Shown here: positions 25,101 through 33,387 of the stretch, one piece after another
How positions within the stretch are numbered: the first letter of the stretch is position 1
Layout: each line of letters opens with the position of its first letter
Translations under genes and position numbers: made by a program
NCBI RefSeq assembly: GCF_008000895.1
Contig: NZ_CP042823.1
Coordinates: 4,443,001 to 4,507,000 of the forward strand
DNA: 64,000 nt
Source of the DNA: Methylobacterium sp. WL1
Lineage (GTDB): Bacteria > Pseudomonadota > Alphaproteobacteria > Rhizobiales > Beijerinckiaceae
Reading direction: 5' to 3'
The notes under the pieces: model-generated
Database searches by the model: none
The model's input: only the letters and a program-made list of their open reading frames with translations
What the model was told of the DNA's origin: nothing

Positions 25101-25463
25101 CGGCATCGCGGCCCGGATCGAGTTGGTGGAGGACACGACCTGGGCGATGGCCAGGTCGATGCTGACCGCGGGATCGAAGTAGATCCGCTGCACCGCCGTG
25201 CCCTGCAGCGTGGTCGACTCCATCCGGCGGATGTTGTTGACGTTGTTGGAGATGCCGTACTCGGCATAGGTCGTGATGCGCTGTTCCATCTCCGGCGTGG
25301 ACAGGCCGGTATAGGTCCAGACCACGACGACGACCGGGATGTCGACGACCGGCAGCACGTCCTTGGGCGTGACGATCAGCGCGCCGACGCCGCCGAGCAT
25401 CATCAGCACGGCGAGCACGTAGGTCGTGATCCGGAACTTGAGCGCGTAGAGGACGAGTCCCAT
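22194..25463 (-). CDS. RND-family efflux transporter, inner-membrane subunit
   Basis: This 1089-residue AcrB/MdtB-type pump protein starts MGLVLYALKFRITTYVLAVL and has two homologous halves of six membrane helices. Each has a large periplasmic loop. The proton-relay Asp pair is visible in GILVDDATVAIENTYR, and PLIDVIVAPEYAQ and LASANSILLVTFAKEHR-type segments mark the first and second halves. This branch is often annotated as acriflavin resistance or multidrug transport. The periplasmic adaptor and outer-membrane channel genes that normally sit beside it are absent within 3 kb on either side, so it must borrow partners from elsewhere. Confidence 0.92.
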   Translation of the reverse strand: MGLVLYALKFRITTYVLAVLMMLGGVGALIVTPKDVLPVVDIPVVVVVWTYTGLSTPEMEQRITTYAEYGISNNVNNIRRMESTTLQGTAVQRIYFDPAVSIDLAIAQVVSSTNSIRAAMPAGTQPPIIVRYSASSVPVIQLALTSAKDSLNQVYDYAQYRIRQTLAQVPGSTLPAPFGGAPRQIMVDLDLNALQALGLTPLDVTNAMTAQNLTVPSGLAKIGEQQYPIQLNATPPSIETLNLAPIKVVAGQPVLMRDVAYVRDGGPPQINVVRADGGQAVLMQVIKNGTASTLNVVNNVKAAMPTIRAAAPEGLTIKPLFDQSVFVSNAIEGVLHEAAIAAALTGLAILLFLGSWRSTLIVLISIPLCVMTSLAVLAALGETINVMTLGGLALAVGILVDDATVAIENTYRLFEEGEEFRESVVHGAAGIAKPALISTLSICAAFTAVFALADTPKYLFTPQALAVVFAMLTSYLLSRTLVPLLIDVIVAPEYAQKHAKHRNAADPPRRGRIARAFGLVSGPVFRLAGRAHGAFERGFSRFHRGYIGLLHAVLARRIATLAVVGLVFGTTGVLFVFVGQDYFPQIEASQMTLHLRTRTGMRIETTQQVFAEVEDTVREVIPPGEIEQILDNIGLPSTNYNFAFSDGSFVSYNDGQMLISLKEGHGSVAGYMKRLRAVLMQRFPDLIAYFQPADMITQILNFGVITPIDVQVSGRNKEKDLEVAQRIVQRLKHTKGLVDVHLQQIVNEPQFYVDVDRRLASELGLTEQQVAQNMNISLSGSYQVTPNFWPDPKTGIPYQLWVQTPEYRNASLADLRNTPMFVRAAATAGTGPGVLTLLSSLAELRRVPTQTVINHVNIQPTFDVFASVQDRDLGSVAREIDAIVQDEQKNLQAPDKIAVRGQIENMRSAFFRLEIGLGIALIAVYLLMAVNYQSWGDPFVVIAALPMAFCGITFALFITGTTFSIPSIFGAIMSVGIASANSILLVTFAKEHREATGCSALEAAITAGETRLRPVLMTASAMFFGLIPMALGTGEGGEQNAALARAVMGGIAFATPATLLLVPFLYVLLRSGPAQPVQDYLGAEGAQAA

Positions 25464-25684
25464 GCGGTCTCCGCCGGCCGGCGCAGGGCCGGCCTGTTCA
25501 CGTCGCGTGTTGGCGTACCAAATACCCGTTCGGTTTCGCTAACATGTCCGGGCAGGCAAGAGGCAGGCCGCGACGCCGCAGGGCGGGTCGCTCCGGACGG
25601 CGATGACTCTTCGGCATCGACGGATGGGCGGCCGAACCGGCACGGCCTTCCCCCCTTCGCGGGAGGGAAGGTTTGGCGTCCGCC

Positions 25685-26119
25685 TCAGCGCAGCAGCGCC
25701 GACTTGTCCACGTGGAGCGCCGCGCCGATCTCGTCGAGCGCCTTGTGCTCGACTTCGCTGATGCCGCCGAAATCGGCCACGTCGGCGCCGATCAGGAAGA
25801 CGTCCTGGCGCTGGTCGATCGGCCGTTCCGCAATGGCGCCCATCAGGCGCAGGTTCTCCTGGCGGCCGGCCCGGGTCTTGGCTCGGGCGATGGCCTCGTA
25901 GAGCTCCTGCTCGACCCGCAGCGTGTCGTAGGACTTCTCGAGGATCGGGTTGGCGCGGATGCCGGCGATCGCCGACTCGATCTCCTCCTCGGCGACGTCG
26001 CCGTCGGCCACGATGACGTTGGCCGCGGCCGACACCGCCGCCTGGAGGAAGACGGCATCGCCCGCATACGACATGATCGTGCGGCCGAACCGAAGGATGG
26101 CGTCCTGGAAAATGCTCAT
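25685..26119 (-). CDS. TerB-like tellurite resistance protein
   Basis: This 144-residue cytosolic helical protein has the acidic metal-binding style motif of TerB/TerD-associated families (AANVIVADGDVAEEEIESA, which is A-D-G-x-x-x-x-x-E). A second helical segment ends GISEVEHKALDEIGAAL. The ATG at 26119 follows GGGAGCTCGGC. No other ter genes are adjacent, so the name reflects the fold more than proven tellurite resistance. It lies between the RND gene and the ybdD-cstA operon on the same strand, separated from the latter by a strong hairpin. Confidence 0.82.
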   Translation of the reverse strand: MSIFQDAILRFGRTIMSYAGDAVFLQAAVSAAANVIVADGDVAEEEIESAIAGIRANPILEKSYDTLRVEQELYEAIARAKTRAGRQENLRLMGAIAERPIDQRQDVFLIGADVADFGGISEVEHKALDEIGAALHVDKSALLR

Positions 26120-26279
26120 GCCGAGCTCCCGTGCGGTCGGAGATGGCGGATATTGTGGCGGCCGAGTCAAGATCCGGCCGCGCTTGCACCGGGGACCGAT
26201 CTCGCGCGCACGGATTATGGTTTCACGGGCGGGCGCGGCGCAGGCGCCGAATCCGGTCTCCGAGGGCAGGCGCGCACCC

Positions 26280-26324
26280 GCCGTCGTACGGTGCGGGACG
26301 ACGAGCCCCGCACCGTACGACGGC
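26280..26324. terminator. 18-bp perfect hairpin downstream of ybdD
   Basis: The arms GCCGTCGTACGGTGCGGG (26280-26297) and CCCGCACCGTACGACGGC (26307-26324) pair perfectly with a 9-base loop. It starts 12 bp after the ybdD stop and is likely the terminator of cstA-ybdD, although no T run follows. Confidence 0.7.
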
Positions 26325-26335
26325 ATCGCCCCCGC

Positions 26336-26557
26336 TCAGCAGCAGCGGAACCCCGAGATGTTGCCCACGCCGAACCGGGCGTTCTCGCGGTTGCGGAAGA
26401 ACTCCAGCTCGGTCATCGGGGTCTGGTCGGGATGGGTGCGGCGGATATGCGCGGCGTAGGCCGTGTAATCCCCCTGCCCCACCATCAGCCGGGCGCCGTC
26501 GCAGACGCATTTGGACAGCACCTGGAGGCGGCGGCGCAGGCTCTGCTGTGGTTCCAT
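26336..26557 (-). CDS. YbdD/YjiX-family small protein
   Basis: This 73-residue protein starts MEPQQSLRRRLQVLSKCV and has the family core DYTAYAAHIRRTHPDQTPMT followed by EFFRNRENARFG, ending with a Cys pair (FRCC). YbdD-type proteins are encoded next to CstA/BtsT pyruvate-peptide transporters across proteobacteria and may assist or regulate the transporter. Here the gene starts 8 bp after the cstA stop, so they form one operon. Confidence 0.9.
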   Translation of the reverse strand: MEPQQSLRRRLQVLSKCVCDGARLMVGQGDYTAYAAHIRRTHPDQTPMTELEFFRNRENARFGVGNISGFRCC

Positions 26558-26565
26558 GACGGTCC

Positions 26566-28638
26566 CTACTCCGCCGGCGCCAGGTGCGGCTCGGTCTCGA
26601 GGGCGGTCCAGCGGTCGGCCCGCCAGGCCTTCAGGCAGGCGGCGATGCCGAAGCCCGCGATGGCGACCACGAGGCCGATGAACAGGGCCGCCAGCACGGC
26701 GTCGATCCGGTCGTTGAGGATGATCTGCGCCATCTGGTCGGCGTTCTTGGCCGGCGCCAGGAGCTTGCCCTCGGCGGCCGCCGTCGCGTAGCGCTCGGCA
26801 TGGGCCAGGAACCCGATCTTCGGGTCGGCGGAGAACAGCTTCTGCCAGCCGGCCGTGAGGGTGCACAGGCACAGCCACGCGGTCGGGATGATGGTCACGA
26901 ACGCGTAGCGCTCGCGCTTCATCTTGAAGATCACCACCGTGCAGAGCGTCAGCGCCACCGCGGCCAGCATCTGGTTGGAGATGCCGAACAGCGGCCACAG
27001 GGTGTTGATGCCGCCGAGCGGGTCGGTCACGCCCTGGTACAGGAAGTAGCCCCAGGCGCCGACCGCGATGGCGGTGGCCGCGATGCTCGGCCCCCAGGAC
27101 GTGGTGTTCCGGAACGACGGCACCGCCAGCCCGACGAGGTCCTGCACCATGAACCGGCAGGCCCGGGTGCCCGCGTCCACGGCCGTGAGGATGAACAGGG
27201 CCTCGAACAGGATCGCGAAATGGTACCAGAAGGCCATCATCGCCTTGCCGCCGATGGCCGAGGAGATGATGTGGGCCATGCCGACCGCGAGCGTCGGGGC
27301 GCCGCCGGCGCGCGAGATGATCGTGTGCTCGCCGACATCCGCGGCAGTCTGGGTGATCACCTCGGGGGTGGTCGCGAAGCCGAGCTTGGTCACGGCCGCG
27401 GCGGCGGTCTCGGGCGTGGTGCCGACGAGCGCCGCGGGCGAGTTCATGGTGAAGTAGACGCCCGGGTCGATCACGCAGGCCGAGACCAGCGCCATGATCG
27501 CCACGAACGATTCCATGAGCATGCCGCCGTAGCCGATGAAGCGGGCATCCGCCTCGCTGGCGATGAGCTTGGGCGTGGTGCCCGACGAGATCAGGGCGTG
27601 GAAGCCGGAGACCGCGCCGCACGCGATGGTGATGAACAGGAACGGGAACAGGCTGCCCGCCCAGACCGGGCCGGTCCCGTCCACGAACTTCGTCACCGCC
27701 GGCATCTGGACGTGCGGGGCGACGACCGCGATGCCGAGCGCCAGCCCGACGATGGTGCCGATCTTGAGGAAGGTCGAGAGGTAGTCCCGCGGCGCTAGCA
27801 GCAGCCAGACCGGCAGGATCGAGGCCACGAAGCCGTAGCCGATCAGCATCCAGCACAGTTGCGGGCCCGTGAAGGTGAAGGCCGGGCCCCAGACCGGGCT
27901 GGCGGCCACCGAGCCGCCGCCCAGGATCGCCAGCATCAGCAGGACGAAGCCGAGGATCGAGACCTCGCCGATCCGGCCCGGGCGGATGTAGCGCGCGTAG
28001 ACGCCCATCAGCATGGCGATCGGGATCGTCGACATCACCGTGAAGGTGCCCCACGGGCTCTCGGCCAGGGCCTTGACCACGATCAGCGCCAGCACGGCCA
28101 GCAGGATCACCATGATCAGGAAGGTGCCGAACAGCGCGATGATGCCCGGCACGGTGCCGAGCTCGGCCCGGATCAGCTCGCCGAGCGACCGGCCGTCCCG
28201 GCGCATCGACACGAACAGGACCATGAAGTCCTGCACCGCGCCCGCCAGCACCACGCCGGCCAGGATCCACAGCATGCCGGGCAGGTAGCCCATCTGGGCG
28301 GCGAGCACCGGGCCGACCAGCGGGCCCGCCCCCGCGATCGCCGCGAAATGGTGGCCGAACAGGACGCTGCGGTTGGTGGGGACGTAGTCGAGCCCGTCAT
28401 TGTGCCGGACCGCGGGCGTGAGGCGCTTCGGATCGAGGCGCATCACCTTCTCGGAGATGAATTTCGAGTAGTAGCGGTAGGCGATCAGGTAGACGCAGAC
28501 CGCCGCGACCACGATCCAGAGGGCGTTGATCGTCTCGCCGCGCTGGGTGGCCACGATCGCCAGCGCCGCGGCGCCGAGCGCTCCCACGAGGGCCCAGGGC
28601 CCGTGGTCGCGAACCTGCCTGCCGATCGCCGTACCCAT
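26566..28638 (-). CDS. cstA: CstA-family carbon starvation transporter
   Basis: This 690-residue polytopic inner-membrane protein has the family signatures VPTNRSVLFGHHFAAIAGAG near residue 85-105 and GPLVGPVLAAQMGYLPG just after. About sixteen hydrophobic segments run to near residue 600. CstA and its paralogue BtsT import peptides or pyruvate during carbon starvation. In methylotrophic alphaproteobacteria the substrate has not been fixed. The downstream ybdD supports the family call. The 286-bp gap upstream of 28638 contains its promoter and that of the divergent dehydrogenase gene. Confidence 0.93.
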   Translation of the reverse strand: MGTAIGRQVRDHGPWALVGALGAAALAIVATQRGETINALWIVVAAVCVYLIAYRYYSKFISEKVMRLDPKRLTPAVRHNDGLDYVPTNRSVLFGHHFAAIAGAGPLVGPVLAAQMGYLPGMLWILAGVVLAGAVQDFMVLFVSMRRDGRSLGELIRAELGTVPGIIALFGTFLIMVILLAVLALIVVKALAESPWGTFTVMSTIPIAMLMGVYARYIRPGRIGEVSILGFVLLMLAILGGGSVAASPVWGPAFTFTGPQLCWMLIGYGFVASILPVWLLLAPRDYLSTFLKIGTIVGLALGIAVVAPHVQMPAVTKFVDGTGPVWAGSLFPFLFITIACGAVSGFHALISSGTTPKLIASEADARFIGYGGMLMESFVAIMALVSACVIDPGVYFTMNSPAALVGTTPETAAAAVTKLGFATTPEVITQTAADVGEHTIISRAGGAPTLAVGMAHIISSAIGGKAMMAFWYHFAILFEALFILTAVDAGTRACRFMVQDLVGLAVPSFRNTTSWGPSIAATAIAVGAWGYFLYQGVTDPLGGINTLWPLFGISNQMLAAVALTLCTVVIFKMKRERYAFVTIIPTAWLCLCTLTAGWQKLFSADPKIGFLAHAERYATAAAEGKLLAPAKNADQMAQIILNDRIDAVLAALFIGLVVAIAGFGIAACLKAWRADRWTALETEPHLAPAE

Positions 28639-28924
28639 CCGTCCCGCTCCCTGACCGACCGCCTCGCGCTCGGGGCCGCGGGGGCCGCCGGCTGGGACTC
28701 GCGGGTCCCGGGCTACAGGGGCGGTTTATCCTATTCGTCCGCCGTTGACGCAAGCGATCCGAGCTGTGATGCAGCTTTGGCGGCGGCACGACGCCCAATC
28801 TGTCACATCGGGACTTCGGCACGGCGACAGCGCCTTCACGGGCCGGCTGCCGAACCCCGTCCCCGCCTGCCGTGAGCGAAGGAAGGGCGCCGGCGCGATC
28901 CGGCCCCGCGAGGAGCGGACAACA

Positions 28925-29791
28925 ATGGCGAAGGTCGCATTCCTGGGTCTCGGCGTGATGGGCGGCCCGATGGCCGGACACCTCGCCAAGAAGGGCCACG
29001 ACGTCACCGTCTACAACCGGACCACCCCCAAGGCCGAGGCCTGGGTGAAGGCCCATGGCGGCGCCTTCGCGGCGACGCCCCGGGAGGCCGTCGCGGGCGC
29101 CGAGATCGTGTTCGCCTGCGTGGGCAACGACGACGACCTGCGCAGCGTCGTGCTGGGCGACGACGGCGCGCTCGCCGGCATGGCGTCCGGTGCGGTGTTC
29201 GTCGACCACACCACCGCGTCGGCCGAGGTCGCCCGGGAACTCGCCGAGGTCGCCCAGGCCAAGGGGCTTGGCTTCATCGACGCGCCGGTCTCCGGCGGCC
29301 AGGCCGGCGCCGAGAACGGCGTGCTCACCGTGATGTGCGGCGGCGAGCCGGCGACCTACGCCAAGGTCGAGGCGGCGATCGGGTCCTTCGCCCGCGCCTG
29401 CCGGCTGATGGGCCCGGTGGGTTCCGGCCAGCTCACCAAGATGGTCAACCAGATCTGCATCGCCGGCCTGGTCCAGGGGCTGTCCGAGGGCGTCCACTTC
29501 GCCAAGCGCGCCGGCCTCGACGTGGAGGCCGTGCTCGACGTGATCTCCAAGGGCGCCGCCGGCTCCTGGCAGATGGAGAACCGCGGCAAGACCATGAACC
29601 AGGGCCAGTTCGAGTTCGGCTTCGCGGTCGACTGGATGCGCAAGGACCTGGGCATCCTGCTGGACGAGGCCCGCCGCAACGGCGCCAAGCTCCCGGTCTC
29701 GGCCCTGGTCGACCAGTTCTACGCCGAGGTGCAGTCCATGGGCGGCAACCGCTGGGACACGTCGAGCCTGGTGGCGCGCCTGGAGCGCTGA
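28925..29791 (+). CDS. NAD(P)-dependent beta-hydroxyacid dehydrogenase (3-hydroxyisobutyrate dehydrogenase family)
   Basis: This 288-residue enzyme has an N-terminal Rossmann fold with FLGLGVMGGPMAGHLAKKG, the G-x-G-x-x-G-x-P-M-A signature. The substrate-binding DAPVSGGQAGAENG follows near residue 120, and the catalytic Lys is in GQLTKMVNQ. The last third is all-helical. These features fit 3-hydroxyisobutyrate, tartronate semialdehyde or glyoxylate reductases, which cannot be told apart by eye. The ATG at 28925 follows GAGGAG by ten bases; longer in-frame starts upstream are not supported. It stands alone and is divergent from cstA. Confidence 0.9.
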   Translation: MAKVAFLGLGVMGGPMAGHLAKKGHDVTVYNRTTPKAEAWVKAHGGAFAATPREAVAGAEIVFACVGNDDDLRSVVLGDDGALAGMASGAVFVDHTTASAEVARELAEVAQAKGLGFIDAPVSGGQAGAENGVLTVMCGGEPATYAKVEAAIGSFARACRLMGPVGSGQLTKMVNQICIAGLVQGLSEGVHFAKRAGLDVEAVLDVISKGAAGSWQMENRGKTMNQGQFEFGFAVDWMRKDLGILLDEARRNGAKLPVSALVDQFYAEVQSMGGNRWDTSSLVARLER

Positions 29792-29802
29792 GGCTCGGCC
29801 CG

Positions 29803-29849
29803 CCGCGACACGATCCGGCGGCCCCGCACGGCGCTGGATCGTGTCGCGG
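29803..29849. terminator. 14-bp stem hairpin between convergent genes
   Basis: The arms CCGCGACACGATCC (29803-29816) and GGATCGTGTCGCGG (29836-29849) pair perfectly with a 19-base loop. It starts 12 bp after the dehydrogenase stop and lies before the convergent PRC-barrel gene. Confidence 0.65.
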
Positions 29850-29885
29850 ATCCCGCCTGGGCGGGGGGCCCGGGGTCGGCGCGCG

Positions 29886-30289
29886 TCAGATCCCCCAGTA
29901 GGGCGCGGCGTCGTAATACCGGTGGATCTGCTCCTCCCAGGCGCCGTCCTCGGCCGGGTCGGTGCCCTCCGGGGTACGGGCGGGGGCGGCGCGCAGCTGC
30001 TGCTCGGTGATGTCGAGCATGTAGGCGTCCTGCTCGGGCGCGAAGCGCAGCACCGTCCAGGGCAGCGTGTAGAAATCCTCGCCGAGGCCCAGGAAGCCGC
30101 CGAAGCTCATCACCGCGTAGGCGACCCGGCCGGAGACCTTGTCGAGCATCAGCCGCTCGATCCGGCCGACCTTGCTGCCGTCCGGCCGGCGCACGTCGGT
30201 GCCGATGACCCGATCGCTGGCGATCAGGCTGCGGGGATGCCGCCGCGCGGGTGGGGCTGCCGCTCCGCGGGGTGGGGATGGTCCGCCAT
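29886..30289 (-). CDS. PRC-barrel protein, apparent frameshift near its start
   Basis: The body reads LIASDRVIGTDVRRPDGSKV, then GRIERLMLDKVSGRVAYAVM and SFGGFLGLGEDFYTLPW, the standard bacterial PRC-barrel, a small beta-barrel that mediates protein or RNA contacts. A strong ribosome site (CCGGAGGCGACC) precedes the ATG at 30289. That frame, however, gives MADHPHPAERQPHPRGGIPA and stops at the TGA at about 30224-30226. The barrel is in the frame one base earlier. One base missing in the GC run near 30235-30245 would join them. Either the gene is frameshifted or the sequence has an error. Confidence 0.75.
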
Positions 30290-30423
30290 GGTCGCCTCCG
30301 GGATCGCGCGTCGCGTTTCGGTCGTTGCCTGAAAAAATGCGTTGCCTGAAAAACGCCCGGCCCGTGCGCGACGTTCCGGTCCGGGCCTGCGCCCGCCCCC
30401 TCCGACGGACGAACAGCTCCCGC

Positions 30424-31383
30424 ATGCAGAACCCGTTCACCGCCCCAGGTTTCGGCCCTCGCTTGGGCTTCGGCCTGAAGCCCGGCCTCGCGCTCGCCGC
30501 CCTGGTCCTGTCCGTGACCGGCGGGCACGCCCAGGACCGCGGCAGCGTCAACCCGAAGCCGCTGCCGCCGCTCGAGCATCCGGACGCGCCCTCGACCCCG
30601 GCCAAGGCCCTGTTCGGCCGCGTCACCCGGGCCTCCGGCGGGCCGGCCCACATCTACGGGTTCTACGCCAAGGGCTGCTTCGCCGGCGGCGAGGCGCTGG
30701 CGATGGACGGGCCGAACTGGCAGGTGATGCGCCCGTCCCGCAACCGGATGTGGGGCACGCCGGTCCTGATCGATTTCGTCGAGCGCCTGTCGCAGAAGGC
30801 CGCCCGGGTCGGCTGGCCGGGGCTGCTCGTCGGCGACATGGCCCAGCCCCGCGGCGGCCCGATGATCACCGGCCACGCCTCGCACCAGATCGGCATCGAC
30901 GCCGACATCTGGCTGACCCCGATGCCCGACCACCGCATGAGCCGGGCGGAGCGCGAGGAGACCTCGGCCACCGACATGGTCCGCCGGGACCGCCTCGACA
31001 TCGACCCCGAGGTCTGGACCCCGACGCACCTGCAGCTGATCAAGCTCACCGCCGAGCAGCCGGAGGTGGAGCGCATCTTCGTCAACGCGGCGATCAAGAA
31101 GGCCCTGTGCCGGGACGCCGCGGGCAGCCGCTGGATGTCGAAGGTGCGCCCGATGTACGGGCACAATTACCACTACCATATCCGGCTCTCCTGCCCGGCC
31201 GGCCAGGACGATTGCCAGCCCCAGGGGGCGCCCCCGGCCGGGGATGGCTGCGACGACCTGAGCTACTGGTTCTCGGACGCGGTGCTGCATCCGAAGCCGC
31301 CCAAGGTGCCGCCGAAGGCCAAGCCCACCATGACCATGGCGGCCCTGCCGTCCGCCTGCCGGGCGGTGCTCAAGGCGCCGTAG
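30424..31383 (+). CDS. mepA: penicillin-insensitive murein endopeptidase
   Basis: This 319-residue periplasmic LAS-family metallopeptidase cleaves D-Ala-mDAP crosslinks in peptidoglycan. After a signal peptide (about 1-36, ending TGGHAQ) the MepA landmarks follow in order: HIYGFYAKGCFAGGEAL, MITGHASHQIGIDADIWL with the zinc ligands H and D, and MYGHNYHYHIRL with the third zinc His (HYHIRL). A further Cys-rich tail (CPAGQDDCQ, then GDGCDDL) fits the disulfides of MepA. The start is the ATG at 30424. Proline-lysine repeats (KPPKVPPKAKP) near the C-terminus may help wall association. Confidence 0.94.
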   Translation: MQNPFTAPGFGPRLGFGLKPGLALAALVLSVTGGHAQDRGSVNPKPLPPLEHPDAPSTPAKALFGRVTRASGGPAHIYGFYAKGCFAGGEALAMDGPNWQVMRPSRNRMWGTPVLIDFVERLSQKAARVGWPGLLVGDMAQPRGGPMITGHASHQIGIDADIWLTPMPDHRMSRAEREETSATDMVRRDRLDIDPEVWTPTHLQLIKLTAEQPEVERIFVNAAIKKALCRDAAGSRWMSKVRPMYGHNYHYHIRLSCPAGQDDCQPQGAPPAGDGCDDLSYWFSDAVLHPKPPKVPPKAKPTMTMAALPSACRAVLKAP

Positions 31384-31410
31384 CCTCGCCGGGACCGGGA
31401 TCGCGGCGGC

Positions 31411-31800
31411 TCAGTCCAGGCAGCGCGCGAAGTAGAGCTGCCGGATCCGCTCCATGGCCTGATACGCCTCCCCCGGCCTGAAGGTCATGAGCTCCGGGCC
31501 GTCGGGGACGCGGCCGAAGAACGACCGGGGGAGATCGACCACGAAGGCGCGCTCGCCCGTGTACAGCCCGTCCCGGTTCTTCACGTTGACCGAGCCGCAG
31601 ATGATCGACCCGCCGCTGCGGCGCAGCACGGTGACCTTCGCGTCCGGGCTGTTCAGGTGCCGCCCGATCAGGTCGAGGACCGCGCGGGTGTCCGCCGGTC
31701 CCAGGGCGGCGCCGGAGCCGTCGTCCACCGTCTGGGCGCGGGCTCCCGTCGCGGCGGCGGCCATCGCGAGGCAGAGCAGGGCGGATACGGCTCGGATCAT
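31411..31800 (-). CDS. small exported protein, paralogue of the 32477 gene
   Basis: This protein of about 129 residues has a signal peptide (MIRAVSALLCLAMAAAATGA, ending ARA), predicting periplasmic location. The mature part has a pattern shared with the frameshifted gene at 32477: GPADTRAVLDLIGRHL against GPDDAQAVLALIERDL, then CGSVNVKNRDGLYTGERAFV against CGTVEVRNRMGTYTGPRPFV. The family is unknown to me. The start at 31800 is chosen for the signal peptide, but an ATG at 31827 (MREERRQHR) has its own GGAAG site and is possible. Two Cys could pair. Confidence 0.7.
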   Translation of the reverse strand: MIRAVSALLCLAMAAAATGARAQTVDDGSGAALGPADTRAVLDLIGRHLNSPDAKVTVLRRSGGSIICGSVNVKNRDGLYTGERAFVVDLPRSFFGRVPDGPELMTFRPGEAYQAMERIRQLYFARCLD

Positions 31801-32157
31801 GCGGTGCTGCCTGCGCTCCTCGCGCATCGTCTTCTTCCGAGAGCCGGCGGCCGACATTCGGGACGAGGCTCCAGACGCGCCACGCTACGGGGTGCGAGGC
31901 CAGCGGGAAAGCGTTCGATCCGGATTTCGAAGCCACTCCGGACCGATTGCAGCACTATCCATGACGTCATCGCCCACCGACAGAGCCTCACGGGATGTTT
32001 CGGCAGGCTATAACGGCGCCGGTCAATAATAATATGCGCCTTCTATGAGGCCGGAGTCTTATTTTTTCCTGTCGGCTTACGGCTCACTTGTTTCCCGGGA
32101 CGAACCCGTATGGAACGGGCGGCGTGCCCGTGCGGGCGCGGACGAGGAGATCGCAGC

Positions 32158-32460
32158 GTGACCCGATGGCTGACGGCCGTGATGATCTCCACCACGCTGA
32201 TGAGCGCGCCGGCGTGGGCGCGCCTCGGGGTGGACGACAAGGCGTCGCTCTGGCCGCGCGCCTCCAGGGCCGACAAGGTCGATTTCACCGACCGGATGGG
32301 CAAGGCGATGCGCACGCTCTCGCCCGATCTCGACAGCCGCTACTTCATGCACTGCCTGGAGGAGACGGCGAATATCGGCGACACCAAGGACCTGACGCTG
32401 AACGACATGGTGCGCACCTGCCTGTCGCTGCACGCCCGGGACGCGAAGGATCCGGAATGA
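32158..32460 (+). CDS. small exported hypothetical protein
   Basis: This 100-residue protein starts at a GTG (32158), seven bases after GAGGAG A. The N-terminus (TRWLTAVMISTTLMSAPAWA) is a signal peptide. The mature part has two Cys (YFMHCLEE and MVRTCLSL), probably a disulfide. No family is recognised. It ends 16 bp before the frameshifted paralogue at 32477 and is probably its operon partner. Confidence 0.65.
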   Translation: MTRWLTAVMISTTLMSAPAWARLGVDDKASLWPRASRADKVDFTDRMGKAMRTLSPDLDSRYFMHCLEETANIGDTKDLTLNDMVRTCLSLHARDAKDPE

Positions 32461-32476
32461 GCGCCCGGTGCCGGGC

Positions 32477-32886
32477 GTGATCCGCCGGGCCGGCAGGCGG
32501 ATCGCCGGCGCGGCGCTCGGCCTCACCCTGCTCGCAGCCGCGGCGACCGGCGGCCCGCCCAGGGCCTGCCCGACCGCCCCGGCGCGGCGATCGGTCCGGA
32601 CGACGCGCAGGCGGTGCTCGCCCTCATCGAACGGGACCTGCGAAGCACAGACGCCCGGCTGGCCGGCCTCCGGCGGGGCCGCGCCGGGGGGATCTGCGGG
32701 ACGGTCGAGGTCAGGAACCGCATGGGAACCTACACGGGCCCGCGCCCCTTCGTAGCCGATCTCGGTGCCGGGTTCGCCGGGCGGCTGCCGGAGGGCGCCG
32801 AACTGCGCAATCCCGGGAGCGCGGCCGACTTCACGAGACTGGAGCGCGCGCGGGCGATGTTCGTGGAGAACTGTATCGACCGGTGA
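32477..32886 (+). pseudogene. small exported protein, paralogue of 31411 gene, frameshifted
   Basis: A signal peptide in one frame (VIRRAGRRIAGAALGLTLLA, then AAATGGPP) leads, one base off, into the mature protein QGLPDRPGAAIGPDDAQAV, LIERDLRSTDARL, CGTVEVRNRMGTYTGPRPFV and FVENCIDR. Both halves match the paralogue at 31411, so the frame change near 32548-32558 (run ggcggcccgccc) is a lesion of one missing base or a sequence error. If corrected the gene would encode about 136 residues. Confidence 0.7.
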
Positions 32887-32983
32887 TATCCAGGCCCGAT
32901 CCCAGATCCGCGCCGGACGCGCCCGCCGGATCGGCTGTCGGGATCGCCACACGGCACCGGCGTCCCTGATGGAGTGTTCCCGC

Positions 32984-33352
32984 ATGCGAATCCGCAGCCT
33001 GTTGCCGACGACGCTCGTGTTGGCCGTCCTCGCGGCGCCGGCCCTGGGCCAGGCGCCGAAAGAGCCGCCGGCAGAACCGCCGGCCAACGCCCTGAAGGCC
33101 GCAAAGCTCGCCGGGCTGGCCGGCTTCGTGAACGTCCATTGCCAGGCGCTGCGGACCGACGGCGACCGCTTCAAGAGCGTGGTCCAGGCGATGGGCGTCG
33201 ATCCGGCGGACCTCGAGCGCGACACCCTGCTGCTGCAGGCGCGCGCCTACCTCGCCGTCTACGAGAAGGACGTGCCGACCAGCTGTGCCCGCGCGGACGA
33301 GATGTTCGGCCGCACCGGCAAGGTCGTCCCGGGCGTGTTCGTGCCGCGCTGA
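32984..33352 (+). CDS. small exported hypothetical protein
   Basis: This 122-residue protein starts at an ATG at 32984 after GGAG. The signal peptide is MRIRSLLPTTLVLAVLAAPA, cleaved near ALGQA. The mature part starts with a Pro-rich linker (APKEPPAEPPAN) and then a helical domain with two Cys (NVHCQALR and VPTSCARADEMFG). The family is not recognised. It is the third small secreted protein in a row on this strand, which suggests a shared role at the envelope. Confidence 0.65.
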   Translation: MRIRSLLPTTLVLAVLAAPALGQAPKEPPAEPPANALKAAKLAGLAGFVNVHCQALRTDGDRFKSVVQAMGVDPADLERDTLLLQARAYLAVYEKDVPTSCARADEMFGRTGKVVPGVFVPR

Positions 33353-33387
33353 TCGCCGAACCCGGCGCGACGTGCTAGGGCCACCAA

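Noticed and set aside
22488..25901. 1137-codon plus-strand frame opposite the RND pump
   Set aside because: It is low-complexity Arg/His/Asp-rich and antisense to a well-conserved transporter, a GC artefact.
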